Below are positions 6,842 to 12,570 of a stretch of DNA of 13,293 nucleotides, piece by piece. Position numbers and translations under genes: made by a program. This stretch comes from Moraxellaceae bacterium (GTDB lineage: Bacteria > Pseudomonadota > Gammaproteobacteria > Pseudomonadales > Moraxellaceae), in the NCBI GenBank assembly GCA_030684415.1, contig JAUXNL010000278.1, positions 1 through 13,293 on the forward strand, written 5' to 3'. Positions within the stretch are counted from its first letter, which is position 1; every line of letters begins with the position of its first letter. Below the pieces are notes generated by a model, which saw only the letters and a list, made by a program, of their open reading frames with translations, ran no database searches and was not told the DNA's origin.

Positions 6842-7591
6842 ATGACGGTTGCATCCTGCTCTGAAAAAAATGTGGTTCTGGTGACCGGTGCCGCGCTACG
6901 GCTTGGGGCGGCCACGGTCCGCGAGATGCACGCGCGCGGCTGGCACACCCTGATCCATTGTCGGCAGTCGCGAGAGTCCGCCGACATGCTCGCCGCCGAA
7001 CTCAATCGCACCACTGCCGACAGTTGCAGAGTCCTGCAAGCGGATCTGGCCAGTGATGCCGACATCCACAAGCTGGCATCCGATGCACTGGCAGCCTGGG
7101 GCCGCGTGGATGCACTCATCAACAACGCCTCAAGCTTTTATCCAACCGCCATCGGCAATGTGACAGCGACCGATTGGGATGATCTTTTCTCCAGCAATGC
7201 GCGAGCGCCCTTTTTTCTGGCACAGGCGCTCGCGCCGGAGCTGAAAAAGCGTCAAGGCGCCATTGTCAGCCTGATCGACATTCACGCGGAGAAGCCGCTG
7301 AAAGAACATACGGTGTACTGCATGGCGAAGGCGGCACACGCCATGATGGTGTTGTCGCTGGCAAAGGAGTTGGCGCCGGAGGTACGGGTCAATGGCGTGG
7401 CGCCGGGCGCGATTCTCTGGCCAAGCACGGGGACAGTGCCGCCTGAGTTGCAGGCGCACACGCTGGCGGGCATTCCGCTCAGGCGGCTGGGCAGCGCGGA
7501 TGACATCGCGCGCACGATTGCGTTTCTACTGGAAGACGCGCCCTACATCACGGGCCAGATCATTGCGGTGGATGGCGGGCGCCGTCTCTGA
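6842..7591 (+). CDS. Pteridine reductase (short-chain dehydrogenase family)
   Basis: A 249-residue NAD(P)-dependent short-chain dehydrogenase of the pteridine reductase (PTR1/FolM-like) type. These reduce dihydropterins and dihydrofolate, for example dihydromonapterin to tetrahydromonapterin in E. coli FolM. The cofactor motif is TGAALRLG (residues 15-22), the TGxxxRxG variant characteristic of pteridine reductases; NNAS follows in the expected place. The active-site set is Asp146, Tyr159 and Lys163 (LIDIHAEKPL then VYCMAK), with Asp in place of the usual SDR serine, again as in PTR1. VRVNGVAPGAILWP and YITGQIIAVDGGR close the fold. It starts 13 bp after cca with AAGGT upstream, so the two are probably co-transcribed. 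It ends convergent with the thioesterase gene. The folB and folK genes nearby support a pterin role; the exact substrate is not provable here. Confidence 0.9.
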   Translation: MTVASCSEKNVVLVTGAALRLGAATVREMHARGWHTLIHCRQSRESADMLAAELNRTTADSCRVLQADLASDADIHKLASDALAAWGRVDALINNASSFYPTAIGNVTATDWDDLFSSNARAPFFLAQALAPELKKRQGAIVSLIDIHAEKPLKEHTVYCMAKAAHAMMVLSLAKELAPEVRVNGVAPGAILWPSTGTVPPELQAHTLAGIPLRRLGSADDIARTIAFLLEDAPYITGQIIAVDGGRRL

Positions 7592-7622
7592 CTTTTCACA
7601 CGTGGTCAGCCGCCTGCCCGCC
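7574..7622. other. Imperfect long hairpin between convergent genes
   Basis: GGCGGGC (7574-7580) pairs with GCCCGCC (7616-7622), and inside it CTGAC (7588-7592) pairs with GTCAG (7605-7609). The structure spans the last codons of the pteridine reductase gene, the 34-bp gap and the edge of the thioesterase gene. It could act as a two-way 3'-end structure. No T-run follows, so this is tentative. Confidence 0.3.
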
Positions 7623-7625
7623 AAA

Positions 7626-8027
7626 TCAGCCCGCCGACTTCATGCGATGCTTGTCGAGCTCGGTCCGGATGGCGGTCGGAAGCGGCTCGCTTTTTTGCGT
7701 TTCGTAATTGAAATACACCTGCACCGCTTTACCGCGCGCCACACAGACATTGTTCTGCCACGCCTCTTGCGCCACCACGAATGAGGCATTCCCAACACGC
7801 TCGATACCGGTCAGCAGCGTCACTTCCTGGCCATAATGCGTTTGTGCCACATAATCGATTTCAACCCGCGCCAGAATCAGGTTCCACTTGTCCAGTTTCA
7901 ATTCGGCATTAAACAGGCGAAAGACTGGTTCGCGCCCGGTTTCAAACCAGCCAGAAATCACCGTATTGTTGATATGGCCCAGCGCGTCGGTTTCATAAAA
8001 GCGTGGTAAGACGGTCATCTTGAACAT
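7626..8027 (-). CDS. Acyl-CoA thioesterase family protein (hotdog fold, 4HBT)
   Basis: A 133-residue single-domain hotdog protein of the 4-hydroxybenzoyl-CoA thioesterase/YbgC-like group. The active-site block RFYETDALGHINNT (residues 9-22) has the catalytic-type Asp14 and the conserved His18 and Asn residues; the central ARVEIDYVAQTHYGQEV segment matches the long-helix and strand pattern of the family. Such enzymes hydrolyse acyl-CoA thioesters in the cytoplasm; the substrate cannot be told. The ATG at 8027 has GGAG seven bases upstream, and an alternative Met lies at residue 4. It is downstream of folB-folK on the same strand after a 130-bp gap, in which I see no promoter or terminator, so co-transcription is possible but not shown. 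Confidence 0.87.
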   Translation of the reverse strand: MFKMTVLPRFYETDALGHINNTVISGWFETGREPVFRLFNAELKLDKWNLILARVEIDYVAQTHYGQEVTLLTGIERVGNASFVVAQEAWQNNVCVARGKAVQVYFNYETQKSEPLPTAIRTELDKHRMKSAG

Positions 8028-8157
8028 CGGAAACTCCAGAGCAACAAGGCATCAGCACGCGAATACGCACCACTACAGGAACAGCACAGGCAGCAGAACA
8101 GGTAACGACTACAGCGAACCCTTACGGAAAAGAAGCGCCAGCTTACTCAGCAGCACA

Positions 8158-8658
8158 TCACTCAGAAGAACCCCAGGAAAAATCGACACGCCACAACTTT
8201 TGCTTGTGCTTGTCATACGCTTCCCAATGCTCGTGGTAGGAGCGCAGGGTTTCGGGATGGCGGTCGTTGCCGGCAATTTCTGATAACGGCAACAGCACAA
8301 AGGCATTCTTGAGGATTTCATCGCGCGGCAAGCTGACGCCATCAACCTCGCCGCAGGCATTGCCCCAAGTGAGGATATCGATGTCGAGCGTGCGCGCTGA
8401 GAATTTCGGTGCCCGGCGATCACGTCCGTTGGCTTCTTCAATCGCACGCAGCTCGGCGGCCAACACGCGCACTGGCTTTTCGGTATCGAAACCCACTACC
8501 AGATTCAGGAAGTGATCGCCTTCGAAGCCGACGGCTTCACTTTCATAGACCGGGGACACCAGCAAATCGCCGAACCGATCTTCGAGCACACGGAGCGCGG
8601 CACGAATGTTCTTTTCCCGCTCGATATTGCTGCCCAGACTCAGATAAACACGCGGCAT
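8158..8658 (-). CDS. folK: HPPK: 6-hydroxymethyl-dihydropterin pyrophosphokinase
   Basis: A 166-residue HPPK, which transfers pyrophosphate from ATP to 6-hydroxymethyl-7,8-dihydropterin just before dihydropteroate synthase in folate synthesis. Family marks include VYLSLGSNIERE at the N-terminus, SPVYESEAVG, HFLNLVVGFDTE and the signature region ending in FSARTLDIDIL, with the two Asp residues that bind magnesium. DEILKNAFVLLPLSEIAG corresponds to the conserved HPxxxxRxFVLxPLxEIAP block, but without the His-Pro. The C-terminus is a few residues longer than the shortest family members. The start overlaps the folB stop by one base (TGATG), so it is translationally coupled to folB, the preceding pathway step. 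Confidence 0.93.
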   Translation of the reverse strand: MPRVYLSLGSNIEREKNIRAALRVLEDRFGDLLVSPVYESEAVGFEGDHFLNLVVGFDTEKPVRVLAAELRAIEEANGRDRRAPKFSARTLDIDILTWGNACGEVDGVSLPRDEILKNAFVLLPLSEIAGNDRHPETLRSYHEHWEAYDKHKQKLWRVDFSWGSSE

Positions 8659-9014
8659 CAGCTTTTGCTGCCCCTCTCGATGATGATGCCGACATCCTGC
8701 GATCCCCGCACTGCACCGGGCTTCGACAATCGCAGACGCAACCAGGGCACGTCGAATTCGGTCAAGACAATCTCGGCGACTTTTTCTGACAAGGTTTCCA
8801 CCAGCAAGAATTCGGACTCACTCACAAAGGCGATCAGGCGCTTGGCCACGGCCTTGTAGTCCAATGTGTCCTTGATGTCGTCACTGGCAGCGGCACGGCG
8901 GATGTCTGTCGCCATCTCCAGATCAATGCTGACGGTCTGGCGGATGCGGCGCTCCCAGTCGAAAATGCCGATAACGGTCTCGATCTTGAGGTCGCGAATG
9001 TAAACAATATCCAT
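8658..9014 (-). CDS. folB: Dihydroneopterin aldolase
   Basis: A 118-residue dihydroneopterin aldolase, forming 6-hydroxymethyl-dihydropterin and glycolaldehyde in the folate pathway; some relatives also epimerise. Typical blocks are IRDLKIETVIGIFDWERRIRQTV, DIKDTLDYKAVAKRL, VETLSEKVAEIVL and LRLSKPGAV, whose Lys is the conserved active-site lysine. The frame remains open to an ATG at 9038, but the ATG at 9014 (MDIVYIRDL) gives the normal N-terminus and has AGAGGAG six bases upstream, so I chose it. It is the first gene of a minus-strand folB-folK unit and is divergent from plsY across 143 bp. The pteridine reductase gene nearby completes a small pterin neighbourhood. Confidence 0.94.
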   Translation of the reverse strand: MDIVYIRDLKIETVIGIFDWERRIRQTVSIDLEMATDIRRAAASDDIKDTLDYKAVAKRLIAFVSESEFLLVETLSEKVAEIVLTEFDVPWLRLRLSKPGAVRGSQDVGIIIERGSKS

Positions 9015-9081
9015 GCTGGCTCCTCTGCGGTGCATCACGGCGTCCCGCCATGACGCAGATGGCTGTCATGGCATCGTACGG

Positions 9082-9110
9082 GAGACGGCCGGCCGGCGAG
9101 CCTCTACAAT
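9082..9110 (+). promoter_or_regulatory. Possible sigma70 promoter for plsY
   Basis: TACAAT at 9105-9110 matches the -10 consensus at five of six bases and lies 47 bp before the plsY ATG. The hexamer 17 bp upstream, GAGACG (9082-9087), matches the -35 consensus at only three positions, so this is a weak or activator-dependent candidate. Confidence 0.4.
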
Positions 9111-9157
9111 CGCTCACGTTTTCGCCAACTGGCGGCTGCCTTCGTCAAGGACAACGC

Positions 9158-9775
9158 ATGACACCCGATCTCATCGCCACCGGGGCGCTGATTCTCGCCT
9201 ATCTCCTCGGCTCTGTCTCCACGGCCATCATCGTCTGCCGCCTGCTCGGCCTGCCCGATCCGCGCACCGAGGGCTCGCACAACCCGGGCACCACCAACGT
9301 GCTCCGTCTGGGCGGCAAAGGGCCGGCCGTACTGACGCTCATCGGCGACATGCTCAAGGGCGTGGTGCCCGTGCTCATCGCGCTGCATTTCAAGCTGGAG
9401 CCGGCAGTGGTGTCGGCAGTCGGGCTAGCGGCCTTTCTCGGCCATCTGTATCCGGTGTTTTTCCGCTTCGAGGGCGGCAAGGGCGTGGCCACGGCACTCG
9501 GGGTGCTGGTCGCGCTGCACTGGCCGCTGGGCCTGGCGGTGATGGGGCTGTGGGTAGTGGCGTTTGCAGCCACACGCATTTCTTCGCTGGGCGCGATTGT
9601 CGGCTTTGTAGCAGCGCCCTTCATGGCCTGGCAGATGGTACCCGCCTACATGCTCGGCATTGTCGGCATGAGCCTGCTGCTGCTGGCGCGCCACAAACCC
9701 AACATCATTGCGCTGGCCAAAGGTGAAGAGCGCCGCTTCGGCAGCAAGAAGGATGAATCCGCGCCAGAACAGTGA
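9158..9775 (+). CDS. plsY: Glycerol-3-phosphate acyltransferase PlsY
   Basis: A 205-residue inner-membrane acyltransferase, the same length as E. coli YgiH/PlsY. It transfers an acyl group from acyl phosphate to glycerol-3-phosphate to give lysophosphatidic acid, the first step of phospholipid synthesis. The three conserved loops are visible: SHNPGTTNVLRLGGKGPA, then GHLYPVFFRFEGGKGVAT with its glycine-rich phosphate-binding run, and a C-terminal RISSL...ARHKPNI segment. Hydrophobic helices separate them, with a basic C-terminal tail on the cytoplasmic side. The frame is open upstream to 9050, but the ATG at 9158 gives the family N-terminus (a short lead into ALILAYLLGS) and is preceded by AAGGA. 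It is divergent from folB and convergent with tsaD. Confidence 0.96.
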   Translation: MTPDLIATGALILAYLLGSVSTAIIVCRLLGLPDPRTEGSHNPGTTNVLRLGGKGPAVLTLIGDMLKGVVPVLIALHFKLEPAVVSAVGLAAFLGHLYPVFFRFEGGKGVATALGVLVALHWPLGLAVMGLWVVAFAATRISSLGAIVGFVAAPFMAWQMVPAYMLGIVGMSLLLLARHKPNIIALAKGEERRFGSKKDESAPEQ

Positions 9776-10116
9776 AGGGCGTCCGCACCCGAGCAGCTAC
9801 ACGTGTTCGTACGCCTCGCGCAGGCCGCTGACAAATGATGGTGCAGAACCGCAGGTCCGTTGCGGATCCTCAAGAAGCCACTGAATAGCCGCGCGGCTTG
9901 AAGGCCGTGTCTCCACCTGCGCACGGCAGAGCGTACTGCTGAAGTCCTCACGCGACGGCAATCCGCTTCTTCAAAGCCGTCTTACATAAGCCGCTGAAAA
10001 CGCCCCGCCATCCTTTCTGCACTGCTACAAGCATTTTCTGGCGGGCCCGAGCGCGGGGATCACTCGCAAAGACCGCCATACCGCTCGCCCCACCTGGCTG
10101 ACGACCACGACCGGCA
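9776..10116. other. 341-bp gap between plsY and tsaD
   Basis: No intact recognised gene lies here. On the minus strand two adjoining short frames fill most of it (see the pseudogene entry at 9797-10079). An inverted repeat, CCCGCCA (10004-10010) and TGGCGGG (10039-10045), has a 28-nt loop of doubtful meaning. I see no intrinsic terminator for plsY or tsaD. Confidence 0.5.
9797..10079 (-). pseudogene. Candidate frameshifted small gene downstream of tsaD
   Basis: Two minus-strand frames abut here. The first runs from an ATG at 10079 to TGA at 9948-9950: 43 residues, starting MAVFASDPRARARQK and ending ALKKRIAVA. The second is open from 9970 to TAG at 9797-9799: 57 codons without a good start, including SREDFSSTLCRAQVE and ending LREAYEHV. 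They overlap by 20 bases, and one extra base near 9971 would join them into a protein of about 93 residues. Codon choice in the second frame (GAG GAC TTC AGC; CTG CGC GAG GCG) looks like coding sequence. The ATG follows a GGTGGGG run and lies 37 bp after the tsaD stop. I do not recognise the protein. It may be a decayed gene, a sequencing slip in a real one, or chance. Confidence 0.3.
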
Positions 10117-11139
10117 TCAGGACGCCGCCGGCGTCCGCAGCTCGGTCATCGGCCAACGCGGCCGAACCTTGATGTCGGTGCCCTGGCGTTCGCCGGCCAG
10201 CAAGCGCTGGCAGCCGGCAAACGCAATCATCGCGCCGTTGTCGGTGCAGAACGGCAGCGCTGGATAAAACACCTCGGCCTGCCGGCGCGACACCATGTCC
10301 GCCAACTGCGCTCGCAGCAACTTGTTCGCGCTCACTCCGCCGGCCACTACCAATCGCCTGACGCCTGTCTGCTTCAATGCGCGCTCACATTTGCGCGCCA
10401 AGGTGTCGACAGCCGCCGCCTGAAAGCTGGCGGCAATGTCCGCCGGCCGGCCGGCATAGTCCGCTGTCGTGTTCAGGGCATTCATGACCGAGGTCTTGAG
10501 GCCGCTGAAGGAAAAATCGAGGCCAGGCCGGTCGAGCATGGGCCGCGGAAAATCGAAACGCGTTGCATCGCCGCTTTCAGCAAGCCGTGCCACCGCAGGG
10601 CCGCCGGGATAATCCAGCTTCAGCATTTTGGCGACCTTGTCGAAGGCCTCGCCAGCCGCGTCATCAATCGACTCGCCCAATAGCTCGTAACGTCCGATGC
10701 CGTCAACGCGCATCAACTGGGTATGGCCGCCCGACACCAGCAGGGCAACAAACGGAAACGCCGGCGGCTTTTCTTCCAGCATCGGCGCCAGCAGATGCCC
10801 CTCCATATGGTGCACCCCCACCGCAGGGATGTTGAGCGACCAGGCCAGTGTGCGACCAAACACGGCCCCCACCATCAGCGCACCGGCAAGCCCCGGGCCG
10901 GCGGTATAGGCAACGCCATCCAGCTCATCGAGTGTAGTGCCCGCCCCGGCGAGCAATTCGCGCAGCAGCGGAATCAGCTTGCGCACGTGATCGCGCGAAG
11001 CCAGCTCCGGGACCACCCCGCCGTAGTCGGCGTGCAGCGCGATCTGGCTGTAAAGAGAGTGTGCGAGCAGGCCCCGCTCGCTGTCGTAGACCGCCAGCCC
11101 GGTTTCATCACAGGACGTCTCGATACCCAGAACCCGCAT
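10117..11139 (-). CDS. tsaD: tRNA t6A37 threonylcarbamoyltransferase TsaD
   Basis: A 340-residue TsaD (formerly Gcp/YgjD), which transfers the threonylcarbamoyl group from TC-AMP to A37 of ANN-decoding tRNAs, working with TsaB and TsaE in bacteria. The ASKHA-fold marks are clear: VLGIETSCDETG at the N-terminus, HADYGGVVPELASRDH, and the metal ligands His111 and His115 in HHMEGHLLAP with Asp300 in CTDNGAM. ALLVSGGHTQL, GEAFDKVAKML, DFSFSGLKT and VAGGVSANKLLR are also present. Length and ends match the E. coli protein. The ATG at 11139 has GGAG about ten bases upstream. The gene is divergent from rpsU across 192 bp, an arrangement shared with many gammaproteobacteria. A 7-bp inverted repeat (10120-10136) covers its last codons. 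Confidence 0.97.
   Translation of the reverse strand: MRVLGIETSCDETGLAVYDSERGLLAHSLYSQIALHADYGGVVPELASRDHVRKLIPLLRELLAGAGTTLDELDGVAYTAGPGLAGALMVGAVFGRTLAWSLNIPAVGVHHMEGHLLAPMLEEKPPAFPFVALLVSGGHTQLMRVDGIGRYELLGESIDDAAGEAFDKVAKMLKLDYPGGPAVARLAESGDATRFDFPRPMLDRPGLDFSFSGLKTSVMNALNTTADYAGRPADIAASFQAAAVDTLARKCERALKQTGVRRLVVAGGVSANKLLRAQLADMVSRRQAEVFYPALPFCTDNGAMIAFAGCQRLLAGERQGTDIKVRPRWPMTELRTPAAS
10120..10136 (-). other. Short GC-rich hairpin at the tsaD 3' end
   Basis: GGACGCC (10120-10126) and GGCGTCC (10130-10136) form a 7-bp stem with a 3-nt loop in the last codons of tsaD, next to its stop. It has no T-run, and its role is unknown. Confidence 0.3.
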
Positions 11140-11170
11140 GTGGGCTTGCTCCGGAGCCGGTCTGCGCGAG

Positions 11171-11200
11171 CCGGCCCATTGGTAGTTGTCGAAGGGCCGG
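11171..11200 (-). other. Inverted repeat in the tsaD 5' region
   Basis: CCGGCCC (11171-11177) and GGGCCGG (11194-11200) are a 7-bp inverted repeat around a 16-nt loop, 32-61 bp upstream of the tsaD start. It could be a 5'-leader hairpin if transcription starts at or above about 11195 on the minus strand, where a weak -10-like TAAGAT (11202-11207) lies. Tentative. Confidence 0.3.
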
Positions 11201-11238
11201 CATCTTATCCGGCCCCGCGAATGAGGGCCATACGGGGG

Positions 11239-11267
11239 TTGGCAGCGGGAGGGAGAGTGGCTAGAAT
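11239..11267 (+). promoter_or_regulatory. Sigma70 promoter for rpsU
   Basis: TTGGCA (11239-11244) and TAGAAT (11262-11267) each match the consensus at five of six positions and are exactly 17 bp apart. The predicted start, near 11274, gives a leader of about 58 nt before the rpsU ATG. This is the best promoter in the window and fits a highly expressed ribosomal protein gene. Confidence 0.75.
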
Positions 11268-11331
11268 CGGCGCCCTTGTCCGGGGACCCGTCCCGTCCGG
11301 GCCCCCAACAGTATCAATTTAAGGTGATTGC

Positions 11332-11547
11332 ATGCCGTCCGTGAAAGTCAAAGAAGGCGAACCGTTTGACGTCGCCCTGCGTCGCTTCAAGCGTTCCTGC
11401 GAAAAGGCCGGTGTGCTGGCCGACGTGCGCAAGCGCGAGTTCTTCGAAAAGCCGACCCAAGAGCGCAAGCGCAAGGCTGCTGCCGCAGTCAAGCGTCACG
11501 CCAAGAAGGTCGCCCGCGAAAACATGAAGACCACCCGTCTTTACTAA
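11332..11547 (+). CDS. rpsU: Small ribosomal subunit protein bS21
   Basis: A 71-residue, strongly basic bS21, the same length as E. coli S21. The whole sequence is typical: PSVKVKEGEPFDVALRRFKR, then CEKAGVLADVRKREFFEKPT, and a Lys/Arg/Ala-rich helical tail ending MKTTRLY. S21 sits near the anti-Shine-Dalgarno region of 16S rRNA and is needed for initiation on natural mRNAs. The ATG is preceded by AAGGTGA. It is the first gene of the macromolecular synthesis cluster (rpsU, dnaG, rpoD in E. coli; here with yqeY inserted, as in pseudomonads). The strong promoter upstream and the hairpins and terminator downstream would let it be made in excess of the genes after it. Confidence 0.98.
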   Translation: MPSVKVKEGEPFDVALRRFKRSCEKAGVLADVRKREFFEKPTQERKRKAAAAVKRHAKKVARENMKTTRLY

Positions 11548-11559
11548 GACCGGTGGCTT

Positions 11560-11606
11560 CGGGCCCCGGGCCCGCGCAAGACCTGTCGTCCGGCACGCCG
11601 GATGAC
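11560..11606 (+). other. Two tandem hairpins after rpsU
   Basis: CGGGCCC (11560-11566) and GGGCCCG (11568-11574) form the first stem, 12 bases after the rpsU stop. GTCGTCCGGC (11585-11594) and GCCGGATGAC (11597-11606) form the second, ten pairs including one G-T. Neither has a T-run. They may protect the rpsU 3' end or act as processing sites ahead of the terminator that follows. Confidence 0.5.
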
Positions 11607-11611
11607 GCCCG

Positions 11612-11650
11612 AGCGGCACATCCCCTGTGGATCGTGCCGCTTTTGCTTTT
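11612..11650 (+). terminator. Intrinsic terminator between rpsU and yqeY
   Basis: AGCGGCACATCC (11612-11623), a CCTGT loop, then GGAT, one unpaired C and GTGCCGCT (to 11641) make a 12-bp stem with one bulge, followed by TTTTGCTTTT. It lies 97 bp before the yqeY start. E. coli has a comparable partial terminator between rpsU and dnaG that lowers primase synthesis; the same role here is inferred from position. Confidence 0.8.
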
Positions 11651-11746
11651 GCGACGAACGCTCCTGTAGCCGCACCTCATCACCGCCACTACAGCCGCCG
11701 CTCTGACCGCACTCAGCCGCCTACCCCCACTGCAAGGAGCCCCTCC

Positions 11747-12193
11747 ATGTCCGCACTCAAGGCCACCCTCACCGACGCCATGAAGGACGCCATGCGCGCT
11801 CAGGACAAAGATCGCCTTGGCGTGATCCGCATGGCCACTGCCGCACTCAAGCAGATCGAGGTGGACGAGCGTGTCGAGCTGGATGATGCCCGCGTACTGG
11901 CCGTGCTGGAAAAGCTGATCAAGCAGCGTCGCGAATCTGCCGCCGCATTTGAGCTGGGCGGCCGACCCGAGCTGGTGGCCAAGGAAACGGCCGAGATCGC
12001 CGTCCTCCAGTCTTTTTTGCCGGCCCAACTGTCCGATGCCGACATCGATGCCCTGATCAGCGAAGCGATTAGCGCCACCGGCGCCGGCTCGGCACGCGAC
12101 ATGGGCCGGGTGATGAACGAACTGCGCCCGAAGCTGGCCGGCCGTGCCGATACCGGCGCCGTCTCGCAAAAGGTGAAAGCACGGCTGAGCTGA
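11747..12193 (+). CDS. yqeY: GatB/YqeY domain-containing protein
   Basis: A 148-residue YqeY-type protein, related to the C-terminal tRNA-recognition part of the GatB/GatE amidotransferase subunits. Its molecular role is not established; a link to tRNA is likely from the fold. Family features include LKATLTDAMKDAMRAQDKDRLGVIRM at the N-terminus, LEKLIKQRRESAAAF, ETAEIAVLQSFLPAQLSD and the final GRADTGAVSQKVKARL. The frame is open to 11627, but that extension runs through the T-run of the rpsU terminator; the ATG at 11747 has AAGGAG seven bases upstream and gives the usual N-terminus. It lies between rpsU and dnaG, as in pseudomonads. I see no obvious promoter after the terminator, so expression may depend on read-through. 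Confidence 0.94.
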   Translation: MSALKATLTDAMKDAMRAQDKDRLGVIRMATAALKQIEVDERVELDDARVLAVLEKLIKQRRESAAAFELGGRPELVAKETAEIAVLQSFLPAQLSDADIDALISEAISATGAGSARDMGRVMNELRPKLAGRADTGAVSQKVKARLS

Positions 12194-12570
12194 TCGCTGG
12201 CGGAGCGTGGAATGATCCCGTTTCCGTCGGCCCGCGCAGGCTGAACCCGGTGATTATGCCAATGCCTGCCGCAGAGGGACTCCCCGCTGCGAAGGCAAAG
12301 CCCCGTGTTAGTGCCGGTGCCTACGACAGAGAGACTCCCGTCGTCCCCGCGAGGGCGGAGGCCCAGTGCCTTCAAGCCCTGATGCGTACCTGCACAAGAA
12401 GCCGATCGGTGGTTTTCAAGGGCTCGCTCACTACAGAGACTGTCGATAACCGCGCAGTCGATCACATGAGTAGCCGTCACGTTTTGAAGACACCGCCCGG
12501 CCGCCCGCACTTCTGTTAGTGTTTGCGGCGGCATCCACCCCGGCACCAACCCGACTGAATCCGAGCAACC
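12194..12570. other. 377-bp gap between yqeY and dnaG
   Basis: The gap contains a degenerate tandem repeat (12250-12368) and then about 200 bp without a recognisable gene. An 89-codon plus-strand frame (12250-12519) crosses the repeat and resembles the spurious translations of such elements. I see no convincing promoter or terminator for dnaG here; a TTGAAG at 12484 has no suitable -10 partner. Confidence 0.6.
12250..12368. repeat. Degenerate tandem repeat, two copies of about 55-60 bp
   Basis: Copy A (about 12250-12307) and copy B (about 12304-12368) share GTG-TTA-TGCC, then TGCCT, CAGAGGGACTCCC (12272-12284) against CAGAGAGACTCCC (12327-12339), and GCGAAGGCAAAGCCCCGTG (12289-12307) against GCGAGGGCGGAGGCCCAGTG (12349-12368). 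Over 12263-12284 and 12318-12339, 18 of 22 bases agree. The end of copy B (GTCGTCCCCGCGAGGGCGGAGGC then CCAGTGCCTTC, read as two pieces) resembles the palindromic interspersed elements of many proteobacteria with a CCCGCGAAGGCGGG core before CCAGTG. Both copies look decayed. Confidence 0.55.

Noticed and set aside
11489..12169. 226-codon minus-strand frame opposite yqeY and the rpsU terminator
   Set aside because: It runs antisense through yqeY and a terminator and has the low-complexity composition of a shadow frame.
12250..12519. 89-codon plus-strand frame before dnaG
   Set aside because: It translates a degenerate palindromic repeat (ETPVVPARAEAQ-like), a known source of false gene calls.
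12484..12522. Possible dnaG promoter from TTGAAG and a TTAGTG-like -10
   Set aside because: The spacing is about 26 bp and the -10 match is poor, so it does not form a credible sigma70 promoter.
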